Positions 15,417 through 24,466 of a DNA stretch of 64,000 nucleotides are shown here, piece after piece. The stretch comes from an uncultured Hymenobacter sp. GTDB lineage: Bacteria > Bacteroidota > Bacteroidia > Cytophagales > Hymenobacteraceae. The notes beneath the pieces were generated by a model, which was not told the origin of the DNA, searched no databases, and saw only the letters and a list, made by a program, of their open reading frames with translations. Where the stretch lies: the NCBI GenBank assembly GCA_913776615.1, contig CAJYPK010000019.1:62001-126000 (forward strand). The letters are read 5' to 3'. The position numbers and the translations under genes were made by a program. How positions within the stretch are numbered: position 1 is the stretch's first letter; each line of letters opens with the position of its first letter.

Positions 15417-17012
15417 GATCACTTCGCGGTCCTGGGCACGGGCCATGGCCGCGGCGGCCGAGTGCAGCTCAATCTGCTCGCCGTGCTCGTCCTCAATGCG
15501 GAAATCGGTGAGACCGAGTGAAGTATCCTTCATCACCTTTACCCACTTGTAGTACTTGAGGTACCACTTCATCTGCCGCGATACTAGGCCTTTGGTGTAG
15601 AAGGCGTGCAGGAACGGGTGCACAAAAAGCGTGATGCCCGCCTGATTCTGATTGACGAGCAAATCGTCGATGCTGTTGTCAATCTCATCCGTTACCTGGA
15701 TGGAAGCCGAAATCTTACCGGTGCCGCCGCAGGTGGGGCACACCTCGCCAGTTACGATGCTCTCGGCCGGGCGCACCCGCTGCCGGGTGATTTGCATCAG
15801 CCCAAACTTGGTGATGGGCAGGATGGTAAACTTGGCCTTGTCCTGCTTCATAATGTGGTACACCGCGTCTTCCACTTTCTTGCGGCTCTCGGCGGCCCGC
15901 ATGTCGATGAAGTCTACCACGATGATGCCGCCCATGTCGCGCAGCCGCAGTTGCCGGGCTACCTCCTTGGCGGCCAGTAGGTTGATCATGAGGGCGGTGG
16001 CCTCCTGGTCGTTTTCCTGGTTGCTCTTCGAGCCCGAGTTAACGTCCACCACGTGCAGGGCTTCGGTGTGCTCAATTACGAGGTAGCCGCCGCCCGGTAC
16101 GCTCACCGTCTTGCCAAACAGCGTTTTAAGCTGCTTTTCGATCCCCAGGTGCTCAAATACCTTGGCCTTGTTGCTGTGCAGCTTCACCAGCCCGAGCTTG
16201 TCGGGGGCGATTTTCTGCACGTAGCTCTTCATTTCCTCGAAGCGGGCGGGCGTGTCCACCACAATCGAGTCGAACGACTCGTTGAGCATGTCGCGCAGCA
16301 TGGAGGAAGTGCGGCCCAGCTCGCCCAGCATCTTGTCGCGGGGCTGGCCCTTGCGCAGGTTGGCGTAGAGCGTTTCCCAGTTCTCCACCATGCTCTGCAT
16401 GTCGCGGTCGAGCTCGGCTACCTCGTGGCCCTCGGCCACGGTGCGGATGATAACCCCAAAACCCTCGGGCTTAATGCTGGCAATGAGGCGCTTGAGACGG
16501 TCGCGCTCTGTCTTGCTCACGATTTTCTTCGACACCGAAATGGTGTTCGTAAACGGCATGAGTACGAGATAGCGGCCCGCCATCGAAATATCGGTGCTTA
16601 CGCGCGGCCCCTTGGTCGAAATCGGCTCCTTAACCACCTGCACGAGCAGGCTCTGGCCTTTCTTAAAAACGCTATCGGCCTTGCCCACTTTTTCGAGTGG
16701 GGGCTCCAGCTTAAAGTGTTCCAGCCCGGCCGTCTGGGCTTGGTGCTTCAGCACGCTGCCCACCCATTTATTGAGGGACGGAAATTGTTCGCCCAAGTCG
16801 CCGTAGTGCAAAAAGGCGTCCTTCTCGGAGCCAATATCGACGAAGGCCGCGTTGAGGCCGGGCATTACCTTGCGCACGGTGCCCAGGAAGATGTCACCTA
16901 CTGCGTAGTTGGTGTCGTTGCGGTCGAAGTGGTACTCGATCAACCGCTTATCCTGGAGCAAGGCAATCCGTTCCCCCTCGGGGGTCGAATTGATAATTAA
17001 TTCATTGCTCAA
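15399..17012 (-). CDS. rng: Ribonuclease G/E
   Basis: 537 residues. The N-terminal S1-like RNA-binding domain (V-G-D-I-F-L-G-T-V near 40, A-F-V-D-I-G near 56) is followed by the RNase E/G catalytic region, with the metal-binding V-V-D-F-I-D-M-R (about 360) and a zinc-link C-P-T-C-G-G-T-G (about 425). The length fits RNase G of Bacteroidota (endoribonuclease for rRNA maturation and mRNA decay). The last residues A-D-L-T-D and the stop codon are encoded by the arm of the repeat at 15195-15416. A 249-bp leader with a strong stem-loop precedes it, and a small basic ribosomal-type gene lies upstream. Confidence 0.95.
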   Translation of the reverse strand: MSNELIINSTPEGERIALLQDKRLIEYHFDRNDTNYAVGDIFLGTVRKVMPGLNAAFVDIGSEKDAFLHYGDLGEQFPSLNKWVGSVLKHQAQTAGLEHFKLEPPLEKVGKADSVFKKGQSLLVQVVKEPISTKGPRVSTDISMAGRYLVLMPFTNTISVSKKIVSKTERDRLKRLIASIKPEGFGVIIRTVAEGHEVAELDRDMQSMVENWETLYANLRKGQPRDKMLGELGRTSSMLRDMLNESFDSIVVDTPARFEEMKSYVQKIAPDKLGLVKLHSNKAKVFEHLGIEKQLKTLFGKTVSVPGGGYLVIEHTEALHVVDVNSGSKSNQENDQEATALMINLLAAKEVARQLRLRDMGGIIVVDFIDMRAAESRKKVEDAVYHIMKQDKAKFTILPITKFGLMQITRQRVRPAESIVTGEVCPTCGGTGKISASIQVTDEIDNSIDDLLVNQNQAGITLFVHPFLHAFYTKGLVSRQMKWYLKYYKWVKVMKDTSLGLTDFRIEDEHGEQIELHSAAAAMARAQDREVIADLTD

Positions 17013-17082
17013 CGTAGTAGGTTAGTTAAAGTAGCCCACCCGGCCCCGAACTCAGGAGTGGATTGCCCCGAAACCAGCAAAA

Positions 17083-17115
17083 GGGAAGCCAGGACCAGTA
17101 GTGTCCCAGCTTCCC
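17083..17115 (-). promoter_or_regulatory. Stem-loop in the rng leader
   Basis: GGGAAGC-(2)-GGAC, a 7-nt loop, GTCC-(2)-GCTTCCC between rng and the upstream small gene (17013-17261 holds no other gene). RNase E mRNAs of other bacteria are autoregulated through structured leaders; a similar role here is only a suggestion. Confidence 0.4.
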
Positions 17116-17261
17116 CTCGCGAGCCACGGCCCTGCCTCAAGTAGAGCAGGCCGGCACACCACGGTAGTCGTCCGCGTGGCGGAGGCTACGTGAGAGATAG
17201 GCGGGCCGCCGGCGCCGAAGCTGCCGGGTACCCGCCCCTTACTCCGCACTAAGTCAGAAGA

Positions 17262-17351
17262 TTACTTCTTCTTGTGACGGTTCTTGCGCAGGCGCTTCTT
17301 GCGCTTGTGGGTGGCAATCTTATGACGTTTACGTTTTTTACCGCAGGGCAT
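17262..17351 (-). CDS. 29-residue highly basic AURKAIP1/COX24-type protein
   Basis: M-P-C-G-K-K-R-K-R-H-K-I-A-T-H followed by K-R-K-K-R-L-R-K-N-R-H-K-K-K: 29 residues, of which about two thirds are Lys, Arg or His. Bacteroidota genomes carry this almost invariant peptide, annotated as an AURKAIP1/COX24 (mitochondrial mS38-like) domain protein and thought to bind the ribosome. The gene is easily missed because of its size. It lies between the TPR gene and rng on the same strand. Confidence 0.85.
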   Translation of the reverse strand: MPCGKKRKRHKIATHKRKKRLRKNRHKKK

Positions 17352-17456
17352 TGTCGTGAGGAGTTAAAGTGTAAATAAGAGGAGATGCTGAATACCAGGA
17401 TTTAGCTTGGGGGTGTAAAAGTAACGCCCCGGGCGCTAGTTGCCAGTAGCCGGCGG

Positions 17457-18392
17457 TTAGTTTCGGAGCTTGGCCAGCTCCTCATCAACCGACGCGGCCA
17501 GGGCCGGGTCGTCGCTGAGGCTCTTAGCCTTTTGGAAGGCCGCCTTGGCAGCGGCCGCCCGGTTGGTGCGGGCCAGCGATACCCCGAGGTAAAACTGGCC
17601 TTCCACATTCTTTGGATTCACCTGGACCAGCTGGGCAAAGCGCTCCACGGCTTTGTCGTACTGGTTGCTCTGGATGGCCAGAATGCCTAGGTTATACAAT
17701 ACTTTTTGGTTTTTGGGGTCTTGCTCCAGCACCTCGCGCAGCAGGCCAATGCCCTTCACGGGGTTGTCGCTGCTCATGTAGGCCATGCCCAGGTTGGTCT
17801 TGGCGTCCAGGTTGTTGGGGTTGGCGTGCAGTACGTTGTCGTACAGCTCCCGCGCCCGATCGCCGAGCATCTTCTTGCGCTCGGCCGAAGCCGCGAAGCT
17901 ATACGCCTGGAAATACGCATCGGCCGCCTGCTGCCAGGCTTTCTCGCTGGGCTTGGCGGCCGCTACCGTCGAGAGGTAGTAGCCGGCGCTGTCGAAGCGT
18001 TGCACCGTAGCGTAGCGGGCGGCCAGGGTAGTGGCTACCTGGAGCTTACCGGCGGCGGGAGCCGCCTGGTACTGCGCGAGCAGCTTGTTCAGCTCCTGGC
18101 GCTGGGCGGCCGTGGCCTGGGTGTGCGGCGCGGCCGCCGTAGCTTCGCCGGCCCCGGCTACGGTGCCAGTAGCCGCTGGCTGCGGCCCCGAGGAAGCCTC
18201 CGTTTTGGAGCCATTGGTGGCAATACCCCCGCCATCGCGGTTGGCCGTGCGGGCGGCATCCTGTTGGAGCGCAGCCTTGCCTTCCTTGGGCTTCACGATG
18301 CCCTTGGGCAGCGCGTAGAGCCCGCCAGCCAGCGCCAGCGCGCCAGCCAGTAGCAACAGTTGGTGCGTACCGGAAGAGGAAGTGGAAGCCAT
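17457..18392 (-). CDS. Membrane-anchored tetratricopeptide repeat protein
   Basis: 311 residues. A short polar N-terminus is followed by one hydrophobic segment (residues about 11-29), an Ala/Gly/Thr-rich linker to about 100, and then four to five TPR-like repeats (A-K-T-N-L-G-M-A-Y, V-L-Y-N-L-G-I-L-A, G-Q-F-Y-L-G-V-S-L-A-R). It is probably anchored in the inner membrane with the TPR domain outside. It is in the same direction as the HU gene (123 bp upstream), the 29-residue gene and rng, an arrangement seen in related bacteria. The partner protein is unknown. Confidence 0.8.
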   Translation of the reverse strand: MASTSSSGTHQLLLLAGALALAGGLYALPKGIVKPKEGKAALQQDAARTANRDGGGIATNGSKTEASSGPQPAATGTVAGAGEATAAAPHTQATAAQRQELNKLLAQYQAAPAAGKLQVATTLAARYATVQRFDSAGYYLSTVAAAKPSEKAWQQAADAYFQAYSFAASAERKKMLGDRARELYDNVLHANPNNLDAKTNLGMAYMSSDNPVKGIGLLREVLEQDPKNQKVLYNLGILAIQSNQYDKAVERFAQLVQVNPKNVEGQFYLGVSLARTNRAAAAKAAFQKAKSLSDDPALAASVDEELAKLRN

Positions 18393-18515
18393 AACGGAAG
18401 AATGAGGAAGCTACCAAGCAATGAGGTGATAAGGAGAGAACCCGAGGCCGGCCTCGCAGCCCACCCGTTCGCCCTTATCACCCCATTGGTTGTTAACCTA
18501 ATAATCTACTATAAA

Positions 18516-18863
18516 CTAAGCCTTAGCTTTTTTAGCAGCTTTGCCAGCCTTGGGGGCTTTGTCCGAACCTTCGCCGGTGATTTTTTTGCTGCCTTTGATC
18601 TTGGCTACAAAGGTTTTGCTCGGCTTGAAGCTGGGGATGTAGTGCTCGTCGATGATGAGCGACGTGTTCTTCGAGATGTTGCGCGCAACTTTGCGGGCCC
18701 GCTTCTTATTTACGAACGAGCCGAAGCCGCGCACGTAAATATTGTGGCCTTCGGTCATCGAGTCCTTCACTACTTTGAAGAAGGCTTCGACGGTCGTCAG
18801 CACATCGGCTTTCTCAATGCCGGTCTTTTGCGAAATTTCGGAAATTACCTCAGCTTTGGTCAC
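18516..18863 (-). CDS. HU-family DNA-binding protein
   Basis: 115 residues from a GTG start (V-T-K-A-E-V-I-S-E-I). The HU/IHF fold is clear: two N-terminal helices, then V-R-G-F-G-S-F and the arm region K-K-R-A-R-K-V-A-R-N-I. A Lys/Ala-rich tail of about 25 residues (G-K-A-A-K-K-A-K-A) extends the core, as is common for Bacteroidota HU. It bends and compacts DNA. The longer in-frame upstream ORF lacks HU similarity and covers the promoter, so GTG 18863 is preferred. Confidence 0.9.
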   Translation of the reverse strand: MTKAEVISEISQKTGIEKADVLTTVEAFFKVVKDSMTEGHNIYVRGFGSFVNKKRARKVARNISKNTSLIIDEHYIPSFKPSKTFVAKIKGSKKITGEGSDKAPKAGKAAKKAKA

Positions 18864-18970
18864 GTTGGTAAGGGGGGGTACTAGGAGTGAAAAAAAAATA
18901 TCGGGCGGATAATCAGCCGTTTTCGACGTAAATCCTTGCCCGGTAGGATGTTCGTCATTCGAAACGGAGC

Positions 18971-19002
18971 GCAAAGGTACTTCTTATTTTCTGTTCGACC
19001 AA
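18971..19002 (-). promoter_or_regulatory. Bacteroidota promoter for the HU gene
   Basis: Read on the minus strand: TTG, a 20-bp spacer, then TACCTTTGC, a perfect match to TAnnTTTG. Transcription would start about 100 nt before the HU GTG. Confidence 0.7.
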
Positions 19003-19051
19003 TGGAAACGGCCAAGTTTCTACAGCGGTCAAAATATTCTGCCTCATTATT

Positions 19052-20158
19052 TTGCTTAAAACTGCATCGACCACGGCCTCGGTTCCGTCGCCTTCGTTTC
19101 TGGCCGCGGCCCTGCTGGCCTGGTACCCGCGCCACCGCCGCGACCTGCCCTGGCGCACTACCCGCAATCCCTACGCTATATGGCTTTCCGAAGTAATTCT
19201 GCAGCAGACGCGCGTGGCCCAGGGCTTGCCTTATTATCTTGATTTTCTGACTTCTTATCCTACCGTGCACGAGCTGGCCGCCGCGCCCGAGCAGGAGGTA
19301 TTGCGGCACTGGCAGGGGCTGGGCTACTACTCCCGGGCCCGCAACATGCACCACACTGCCCAGCAGGTAGTGAGCGAGTTTGGTGGACAGTTTCCAACTA
19401 CTTTCGCCGGTTTGCGGCAGCTTAAAGGAGTGGGTCCGTACACGGCGGCGGCCATTGCATCTTTTGCGTTCGACGAGGCGGTAGCGGTGCTCGACGGCAA
19501 CGTATTTCGGGTGCTGGCGCGGGTTTTCGGCCTGCATTCCGACATCGCGGCCCCCAGTTCGCGCAAGGAATTTCAAGCTTTGGCCGATCAGCACCTGCCC
19601 CCGGCCCACGCTGCCGAGTTCAACCAAGCTATTATGGAGTTTGGGGCCTTACAGTGTACGCCGGCCAAGCCCGACTGCTTGTTTTGTCCCTTGCAAAGCC
19701 AGTGTTGGGCCTTTCAGCACGGCGAGGTAGCCCTGTTGCCCGTTAAGAGTAAGGCCAAGGCGGCGCGCACGCGCTATTTTCACTACCTGGTGCTGCGTTA
19801 CGGCGAGCAACTGTACCTGAAGGAGCGGCTGGCCGGCGACATCTGGCAGGGCCTGTACGACTTTGCCCTGGCCGAAACCGACAGCGCCGATTTGCCCGCC
19901 GCCGAGGTGCTGCGTCATGTGGAAGCGCTGGGGGGAAACTACGACGCCCGCCGCGTGGCCGAAGACCGGCCGGCGCCGATGCTCCGCCACGTGCTCAGCC
20001 ACCAGAAATTAGAGGCTCGCTTTCACGCCGTACCGCTAGTGGCCCCGCTGCCCGAAACCGCGCTGCGCGATACCGGCCTGCGAGCCTACTCGGCCGCCGA
20101 AATAGAGGAATTGCCTAAGCCAGTTCTCATTAGCAATTATCTGGCTAAAATCCGCTAG
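19052..20158 (+). CDS. mutY: A/G-specific adenine glycosylase MutY
   Basis: 368 residues with a TTG start. Helix-hairpin-helix L-K-G-V-G-P-Y-T-A-A-A with the catalytic Asp in V-L-D-G-N-V-F-R-V, the catalytic Glu in L-S-E-V-I-L-Q-Q-T-R, a [4Fe-4S] loop with four Cys (C-x6-C-x2-C-x5-C, C-T-P...Q-C), and a C-terminal NUDIX-like MutT domain that recognises 8-oxoG. It removes A opposite 8-oxoguanine. It is divergent from the HU gene and followed by ssb and gldD, a conserved order in Bacteroidota. Confidence 0.95.
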   Translation: MLKTASTTASVPSPSFLAAALLAWYPRHRRDLPWRTTRNPYAIWLSEVILQQTRVAQGLPYYLDFLTSYPTVHELAAAPEQEVLRHWQGLGYYSRARNMHHTAQQVVSEFGGQFPTTFAGLRQLKGVGPYTAAAIASFAFDEAVAVLDGNVFRVLARVFGLHSDIAAPSSRKEFQALADQHLPPAHAAEFNQAIMEFGALQCTPAKPDCLFCPLQSQCWAFQHGEVALLPVKSKAKAARTRYFHYLVLRYGEQLYLKERLAGDIWQGLYDFALAETDSADLPAAEVLRHVEALGGNYDARRVAEDRPAPMLRHVLSHQKLEARFHAVPLVAPLPETALRDTGLRAYSAAEIEELPKPVLISNYLAKIR

Positions 20159-20300
20159 CCACTTCTGCTAGTTATTTTGGCAAAAATACCAATTTAATTT
20201 GCATAGAAGGCTGCGTATGCGTAATTTTAAGCCGTGGAAAGTCCGGGACGCCGGGTACCTTCCACGTCACTTTTTAAACTAGCGAAGACTAGCAAACATC

Positions 20301-20723
20301 ATGGCCGGAGTAAACAAAGTAATTCTGGTAGGCAACCTCGGTAAAGATCCCGAGGTGCGGCACCTGGAAGGCGGCAACAGCGTGGCGCATTTCACCCTCG
20401 CCACCAACGAGTATTACAAGGATAAGCAGGGTGCCCGCGTAGAGCGCACCGAATGGCACAACATCTCGGCCTGGCGCGGCTTGGCTGAACTAGCTGAGAA
20501 GTACCTCAAAAAAGGCAGCCAGGTGTACGTAGAAGGCAAGCTGCGCACTCGTCAGTACCAGGATAAGGACCAGCAGACGCGCTACGTCACCGAAATCATC
20601 GCCGATGAAATCTCGCTGCTTGGCAGTCGCCCCGGCGGGGCTAGCCCCGGCGCGCCCGGCCAAGGTTCTGGCGAGCCCGTGAGCCTGCGCCAGGAGCCCG
20701 AGCTCGACCAGCTACCGTTCTAG
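20301..20723 (+). CDS. ssb: Single-stranded DNA-binding protein
   Basis: 140 residues. OB fold with [24 protein letters not shown] and S-Q-V-Y-V-E-G-K-L, then a Gly/Pro-rich linker and the terminal partner-binding tip D-Q-L-P-F. It covers ssDNA during replication and repair. Directly after the stop codon comes the second composite inverted repeat. Confidence 0.95.
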   Translation: MAGVNKVILVGNLGKDPEVRHLEGGNSVAHFTLATNEYYKDKQGARVERTEWHNISAWRGLAELAEKYLKKGSQVYVEGKLRTRQYQDKDQQTRYVTEIIADEISLLGSRPGGASPGAPGQGSGEPVSLRQEPELDQLPF

Positions 20724-20966
20724 ACCGCAGATTTAACGGATTTAACGGATTGCACCGATACGCCCGCCAGCCTCCGGCGGCGGGCTGACTAGCTGACCAA
20801 GAGGCTGCCTGCTTTTAACGCGGGCAGCCTTTTTGTTTGTTTTGCAATTATCCATTCCAACGAACCAAGCCAACCGAGCAAGCAGATGACTAGCCAATTA
20901 GTCAGCCCGCCGCCGCAGGCTGGCGGGCGTATCGGTGCAATCCGTTAAATCCGTTAAATCTGCGGT
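20724..20966. repeat. Composite inverted repeat, copy 2
   Basis: Same family as 15195-15416: left arm 20724-20795, right arm about 20893-20966, with matching CCGCAGATTTAACGG ends and GGCGGGCTGACTAGC inner parts, around an independent terminator. It begins at the base after the ssb stop codon and ends 15 bp before gldD. Confidence 0.9.
20802..20835 (+). terminator. Intrinsic terminator after ssb
   Basis: AGGCTGCC stem with its complement GGGCAGCCT followed by TTTTTG, inside the composite repeat. It separates ssb from gldD. Confidence 0.8.
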
Positions 20967-20980
20967 TAACTTTGCGTATT

Positions 20981-21580
20981 ATGAGTTTTTCGCGTTTTGG
21001 GATTACGGCGCTGCTGGTGGCGGGCGCGGCTAGTTTGCTGGGGGCTTGTTCGTCGGCTTCCGATTTTACGCCCAAGCCCAAGGGCTATAATCGCATCGAC
21101 CTGCCGCCGCACCGCTACCAGATGCTAGGGCCGGGGCACCCGTATACTTTCGAGTATTCGCGCGAAGCCAAGGTGCTGCGCGACTCGTCGTACCTGGCCC
21201 AGCCCGACTGGCTCAACGTGTACTATCCCAAGCTGCACGCCAACATCCAGATCACCTATACCAACGTGGTGCGCAACCGTCAGCTTTACAACAAGATGAT
21301 GGAGGATGCGCGTAAGCTCACCGGCAAGCACCAGATTAAGGCGACGTCTATTGAGGAGAAAATCCTGCGTACGCCCAACGGGATGCGGGCTTCGGTATTT
21401 GAGTTGGAAGGTGAGGTGCCCAGCCAGTTTCAGTTTTATACTACCGACAGCACCAAGCATTTTTTCCGGGCAGCGCTGTATTTCCGCACGGCTACGGCCA
21501 ACGATTCGCTGGCCCCGGTGATTGAGTACGTGAAATACGATATGATGCAACTGCTTAATTCGCTGAAGTATACTAAATAG
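20981..21580 (+). CDS. gldD: Gliding motility lipoprotein GldD
   Basis: 199 residues. Signal peptide with lipobox L-L-G-A-C, then the GldD signature P-K-P-K-G-Y-N-R-I-D-L-P, F-E-Y-S, W-L-N-V-Y-Y-P-K-L-H-A-N-I-Q-I-T-Y and a Phe/Tyr-rich middle (Q-F-Q-F-Y-T-T-D-S-T-K-H-F-F-R-A-A-L-Y-F). GldD is an envelope lipoprotein required for gliding and type IX secretion. It is downstream of mutY and ssb, as in Flavobacterium. The ATG at 20981 is preferred over a slightly upstream alternative start. Confidence 0.9.
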   Translation: MSFSRFGITALLVAGAASLLGACSSASDFTPKPKGYNRIDLPPHRYQMLGPGHPYTFEYSREAKVLRDSSYLAQPDWLNVYYPKLHANIQITYTNVVRNRQLYNKMMEDARKLTGKHQIKATSIEEKILRTPNGMRASVFELEGEVPSQFQFYTTDSTKHFFRAALYFRTATANDSLAPVIEYVKYDMMQLLNSLKYTK

Positions 21581-21593
21581 CTTTCTCAAAAGG

Positions 21594-21690
21594 CCGTGAG
21601 GCTGAGCTTATCGCAGCATCTTGCCTGCGCCACTGAATTGATAGCCTCAATGTGGCGAGCAGATGCTTTACCTAGCTCAGCCTGACGGAA
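21594..21690. repeat. TGCTGAGC-family inverted repeat, degenerate copy
   Basis: Left part GGCTGAGCTTATCGCAGCATC, right part GATGCTTTACCTAGCTCAGCC with mismatches. It belongs with the copies at 28154, 47577 and 61781. It fills the gap between gldD and recG. Confidence 0.65.
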
Positions 21691-21728
21691 TTGGGTAGGG
21701 TGCCTACTTGCTCTACGATACTCCGTAC

Positions 21729-23825
21729 ATGAGTAATTTCTTTCAAACCAAGCTCGAATACCTGCGCGGCGTGGGCTTGCAGCGGGCGCAGCTGCTGGGC
21801 AAGGAGCTGAACCTGTTTACCTACGGCGACCTTATTCAGCGCTACCCGTTTCGCTACCTCGACCGCACGCAGTTTTACAACATCGTAGACCTGCACGACG
21901 ACCTGCCCTACGTGCAGGTGAAGGGCGTGCTGCGCGGCCGCGAGGTGATAGGGGAGGGGCCAAAAAAGCGCCTCGTGGCCAAGGTGGGCGATGCCAGCGG
22001 CGAGTTGGAAGTAGTGTGGTTCAAGGGAGTGAATTTCCTGGAGAAGATTATTAAAAATCACCAGGAATACATCGTTTTCGGTAAGCCGACCATGTTCAAC
22101 GGCCGCCCGCAAATGGCGCACCCCGAGCTGGAGGAAGTAAGTGAGCAGAAGCCCGGCCAGAGCTTTTTGCAGCCGGTGTACAACACCAGCGAGAAGCTGA
22201 AAAACTACCACCGCATCGACAGCAAGGCCATCATGCGGATGGTGAGCGACCTGCTCAAAATCGCGTTGCCGCAGGTGACCGAAACGCTCTCGCCGGCCCT
22301 CATTCAGCACTACGCGCTGATGGGCAAGGCCGAGGCCTTGCAGCAGATTCACTTTCCGCAGTCGCCCGAGTTGCTGGAAAAGGCCCGGTTTCGACTCAAG
22401 TTTGAGGAGCTGTTTTACATTCAGCTCAAGCTGCTGCGCCAGAAAGACCAGCGCAAGGTGACCCTGGCCGGGCAGATTTTCAACGAGGTGCCCACGCTGA
22501 CGCACTTCTATAAAAACGTCATGCCCTTCGACCTGACGGGCGCGCAGAAGCGGGTTATCCACGACATTTACAAGGACTTCCTGGCCGGCAAGCAGATGAA
22601 CCGCCTGCTGCAAGGCGACGTGGGCTCGGGCAAGACCATCGTGGCCTTCATCTCCATGCTGATGGCCGCCGACAACGGGGCCCAAAGCTGCCTCATGGCC
22701 CCTACGGAAATCCTGGCCGATCAGCACTACCAGGGTTTGAAAGTATATGCCGACCAACTCGGTATCAACCTAGGCAAGCTGACTGGCAGTACGCGGACCT
22801 CGCAGCGGCGCATTCTGCACGAGCAGCTGCGCAATGGCGAGATGCAGATGCTCGTGGGCACGCACGCCCTGCTCGAAGATGTGGTGCAGTTCCGCAACCT
22901 GGGCCTCACCATCATGGACGAGCAGCACCGCTTTGGCGTGGCGCAGCGTTCCAAGCTGTGGCAGAAAAACCCCTACGTGATTCCCCACGTGCTCGTGATG
23001 ACGGCCACGCCTATTCCGCGCACGCTGGCCATGACGCTTTACGGCGACCTCGACGTGAGCGTCATCGACGAGCTGCCCGCCGGCCGTAAGCCCATTGTGA
23101 CAGTGCACCGCTACGACGCCAACCGGCTGAAAGTATTTCAGTTTATCCGCGACCAGGTGGCGGCCGGGCGGCAGGCCTACATCGTGTACCCGCTCATCGA
23201 GGAAAGCGAAACGATGGACTATAAGGACCTGACCGACGGCTACGAGAGCGTGCAGCGCGCGTTTCCCGATTTGCAAATCAGCATTGTGCACGGGCGCATG
23301 AAGGCCGAGGAAAAGGATTTTGAAATGGCCCGCTTTGTAAAAAGAGAAACCCAGATAATGGTGGCGACCACCGTTATCGAAGTGGGAGTAAACGTGCCCA
23401 ACGCCTCGGTGATGGTCATTGAGAGCGCCGAGCGCTTTGGCCTGAGCCAGCTGCACCAGCTGCGGGGCCGGGTAGGCCGGGGGGCCGACCAGAGCTACTG
23501 CATTCTGATGACGGGCTATAAGCTGAGCAAAGACAGCCGCACCCGCCTCGAAACAATGGTACGGACCAACAACGGCTTTGAAATAGCCGACATCGACCTC
23601 AAACTACGCGGCCCCGGCGACCTTATGGGCACCCAGCAGAGCGGCGTGCTGGATCTGTTGATTGCCGACCTGGCCAAGGACGGCCGCATCCTGAGCGAAA
23701 GCCGGGCCGCCGCCCAGGCCATCCTGGGCGACGATCCCGAGCTCATGCGTCCCGAGCACCTCAACATTCGGCGGCACATCGAAAGCTTACCCGCTACGGC
23801 CGTGAACTGGAGCCGAATAAGTTAA
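21729..23825 (+). CDS. recG: ATP-dependent DNA helicase RecG
   Basis: 698 residues. N-terminal wedge (OB) domain (Y-P-F-R-Y-L-D-R-T), then superfamily 2 helicase motifs: G-D-V-G-S-G-K-T (motif I, about 303), P-T-E-I-L-A (Ia), M-D-E-Q-H-R-F-G (II), T-A-T-P-I-P-R-T (III), and the late Q-L-R-G-R-V-G-R-G (VI). RecG remodels stalled forks and Holliday junctions. ATG 21729 gives the usual N-terminus (M-S-N-F-F-Q-T-K-L). Confidence 0.95.
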   Translation: MSNFFQTKLEYLRGVGLQRAQLLGKELNLFTYGDLIQRYPFRYLDRTQFYNIVDLHDDLPYVQVKGVLRGREVIGEGPKKRLVAKVGDASGELEVVWFKGVNFLEKIIKNHQEYIVFGKPTMFNGRPQMAHPELEEVSEQKPGQSFLQPVYNTSEKLKNYHRIDSKAIMRMVSDLLKIALPQVTETLSPALIQHYALMGKAEALQQIHFPQSPELLEKARFRLKFEELFYIQLKLLRQKDQRKVTLAGQIFNEVPTLTHFYKNVMPFDLTGAQKRVIHDIYKDFLAGKQMNRLLQGDVGSGKTIVAFISMLMAADNGAQSCLMAPTEILADQHYQGLKVYADQLGINLGKLTGSTRTSQRRILHEQLRNGEMQMLVGTHALLEDVVQFRNLGLTIMDEQHRFGVAQRSKLWQKNPYVIPHVLVMTATPIPRTLAMTLYGDLDVSVIDELPAGRKPIVTVHRYDANRLKVFQFIRDQVAAGRQAYIVYPLIEESETMDYKDLTDGYESVQRAFPDLQISIVHGRMKAEEKDFEMARFVKRETQIMVATTVIEVGVNVPNASVMVIESAERFGLSQLHQLRGRVGRGADQSYCILMTGYKLSKDSRTRLETMVRTNNGFEIADIDLKLRGPGDLMGTQQSGVLDLLIADLAKDGRILSESRAAAQAILGDDPELMRPEHLNIRRHIESLPATAVNWSRIS

Positions 23826-23853
23826 TCGGCTCCAGCCTAAAACCATTTAGGCA

Positions 23854-23882
23854 TAAAAAAAGCGGTTTCAATTGAAACCGCT
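23854..23882 (-). terminator. Intrinsic terminator of the small secreted gene
   Basis: AGCGGTTTCAATTGAAACCGCT, followed on the minus strand by a run of T. It lies 6 bp past the stop of the gene at 23889-24119. It may also stop recG transcripts less efficiently. Confidence 0.75.
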
Positions 23883-23888
23883 TAGCTG

Positions 23889-24119
23889 TTAGAACCAAGT
23901 GAGGGGTTGTTCCTGCTTCTTTCGCTGGTTAACCGGAACAATCGTGCTGGCTGGCTCCTCTTTGTAAGAGGTCAGCGACACCTTGGTGAGAGTGCTCGGA
24001 ATGGAAAGCGTAACCGTTGCCTTCGCCAGGCCGGCCGAAGCGGCGGGCTGGGCCAGCTGCATGTAGCGGCCGGCGATGATGAGAGCAAATAACGAACCGA
24101 GTTTAAGAATTGATTTCAT
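23889..24119 (-). CDS. Small secreted protein, 76 aa, unknown
   Basis: M-K-S-I-L-K-L-G-S-L-F-A-L-I-I-A-G is a short signal-peptide-like N-terminus, followed by a Ser/Thr/Val-rich stretch (A-T-V-T-L-S-I-P-S-T-L-T-K-V-S-L) and a basic Gln/Lys tail ending P-L-T-W-F. No known domain. A longer in-frame ORF extends upstream but looks non-coding; the ATG at 24119 is supported by the signal sequence and by the hairpin just upstream (24126-24146). A terminator follows, so it is a single-gene unit. Confidence 0.55.
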   Translation of the reverse strand: MKSILKLGSLFALIIAGRYMQLAQPAASAGLAKATVTLSIPSTLTKVSLTSYKEEPASTIVPVNQRKKQEQPLTWF

Positions 24120-24466
24120 AAGATGCGGATAGGGGCACATCCTATCCCAAATTTTGTGCCAGTTAGTATGTTTTAACGCTGAATGCCAAAAACTTATGAG
24201 TGGGTGGGGAAAGGTAAGCGAAGAGAGAGAGTCTATTCCTCTGCCGCAGCGCGCGCCCATTAAACGGCTAGGCAGCGGCGGAGTTGCGTTTTCGAATGTT
24301 AAAATTCGGTGAATTGCATCTATTAGCAAAGATACGCCCGCCAGATTGCGCAACTGGGTTAGCGGACAGGGGCTTTTGCTTAGCGGGTTGTGCCGGGCTT
24401 GGTGCGTAGCTGGTACTTTTGGGGCCTGCAACGCCCACGCGGGCCTTTTTCCAACGACTGTTTCCA
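24120..24466. other. Intergenic region of about 350 bp
   Basis: Divergent promoter region. A small hairpin (GGATAGG..CCTATCC, 24126-24146) lies just upstream of the small secreted gene. The rest holds no convincing gene or RNA. Confidence 0.5.

Noticed and set aside
17013..17261. Possible 6S, RNase P or other standard RNA gene before rng
   Set aside because: No conserved core of these RNAs was recognised; only a simple stem-loop is present.
20159..20300. Possible tRNA or riboswitch before ssb
   Set aside because: Only a GTGGAA..TTCCAC hairpin; no tRNA cloverleaf or known aptamer core.
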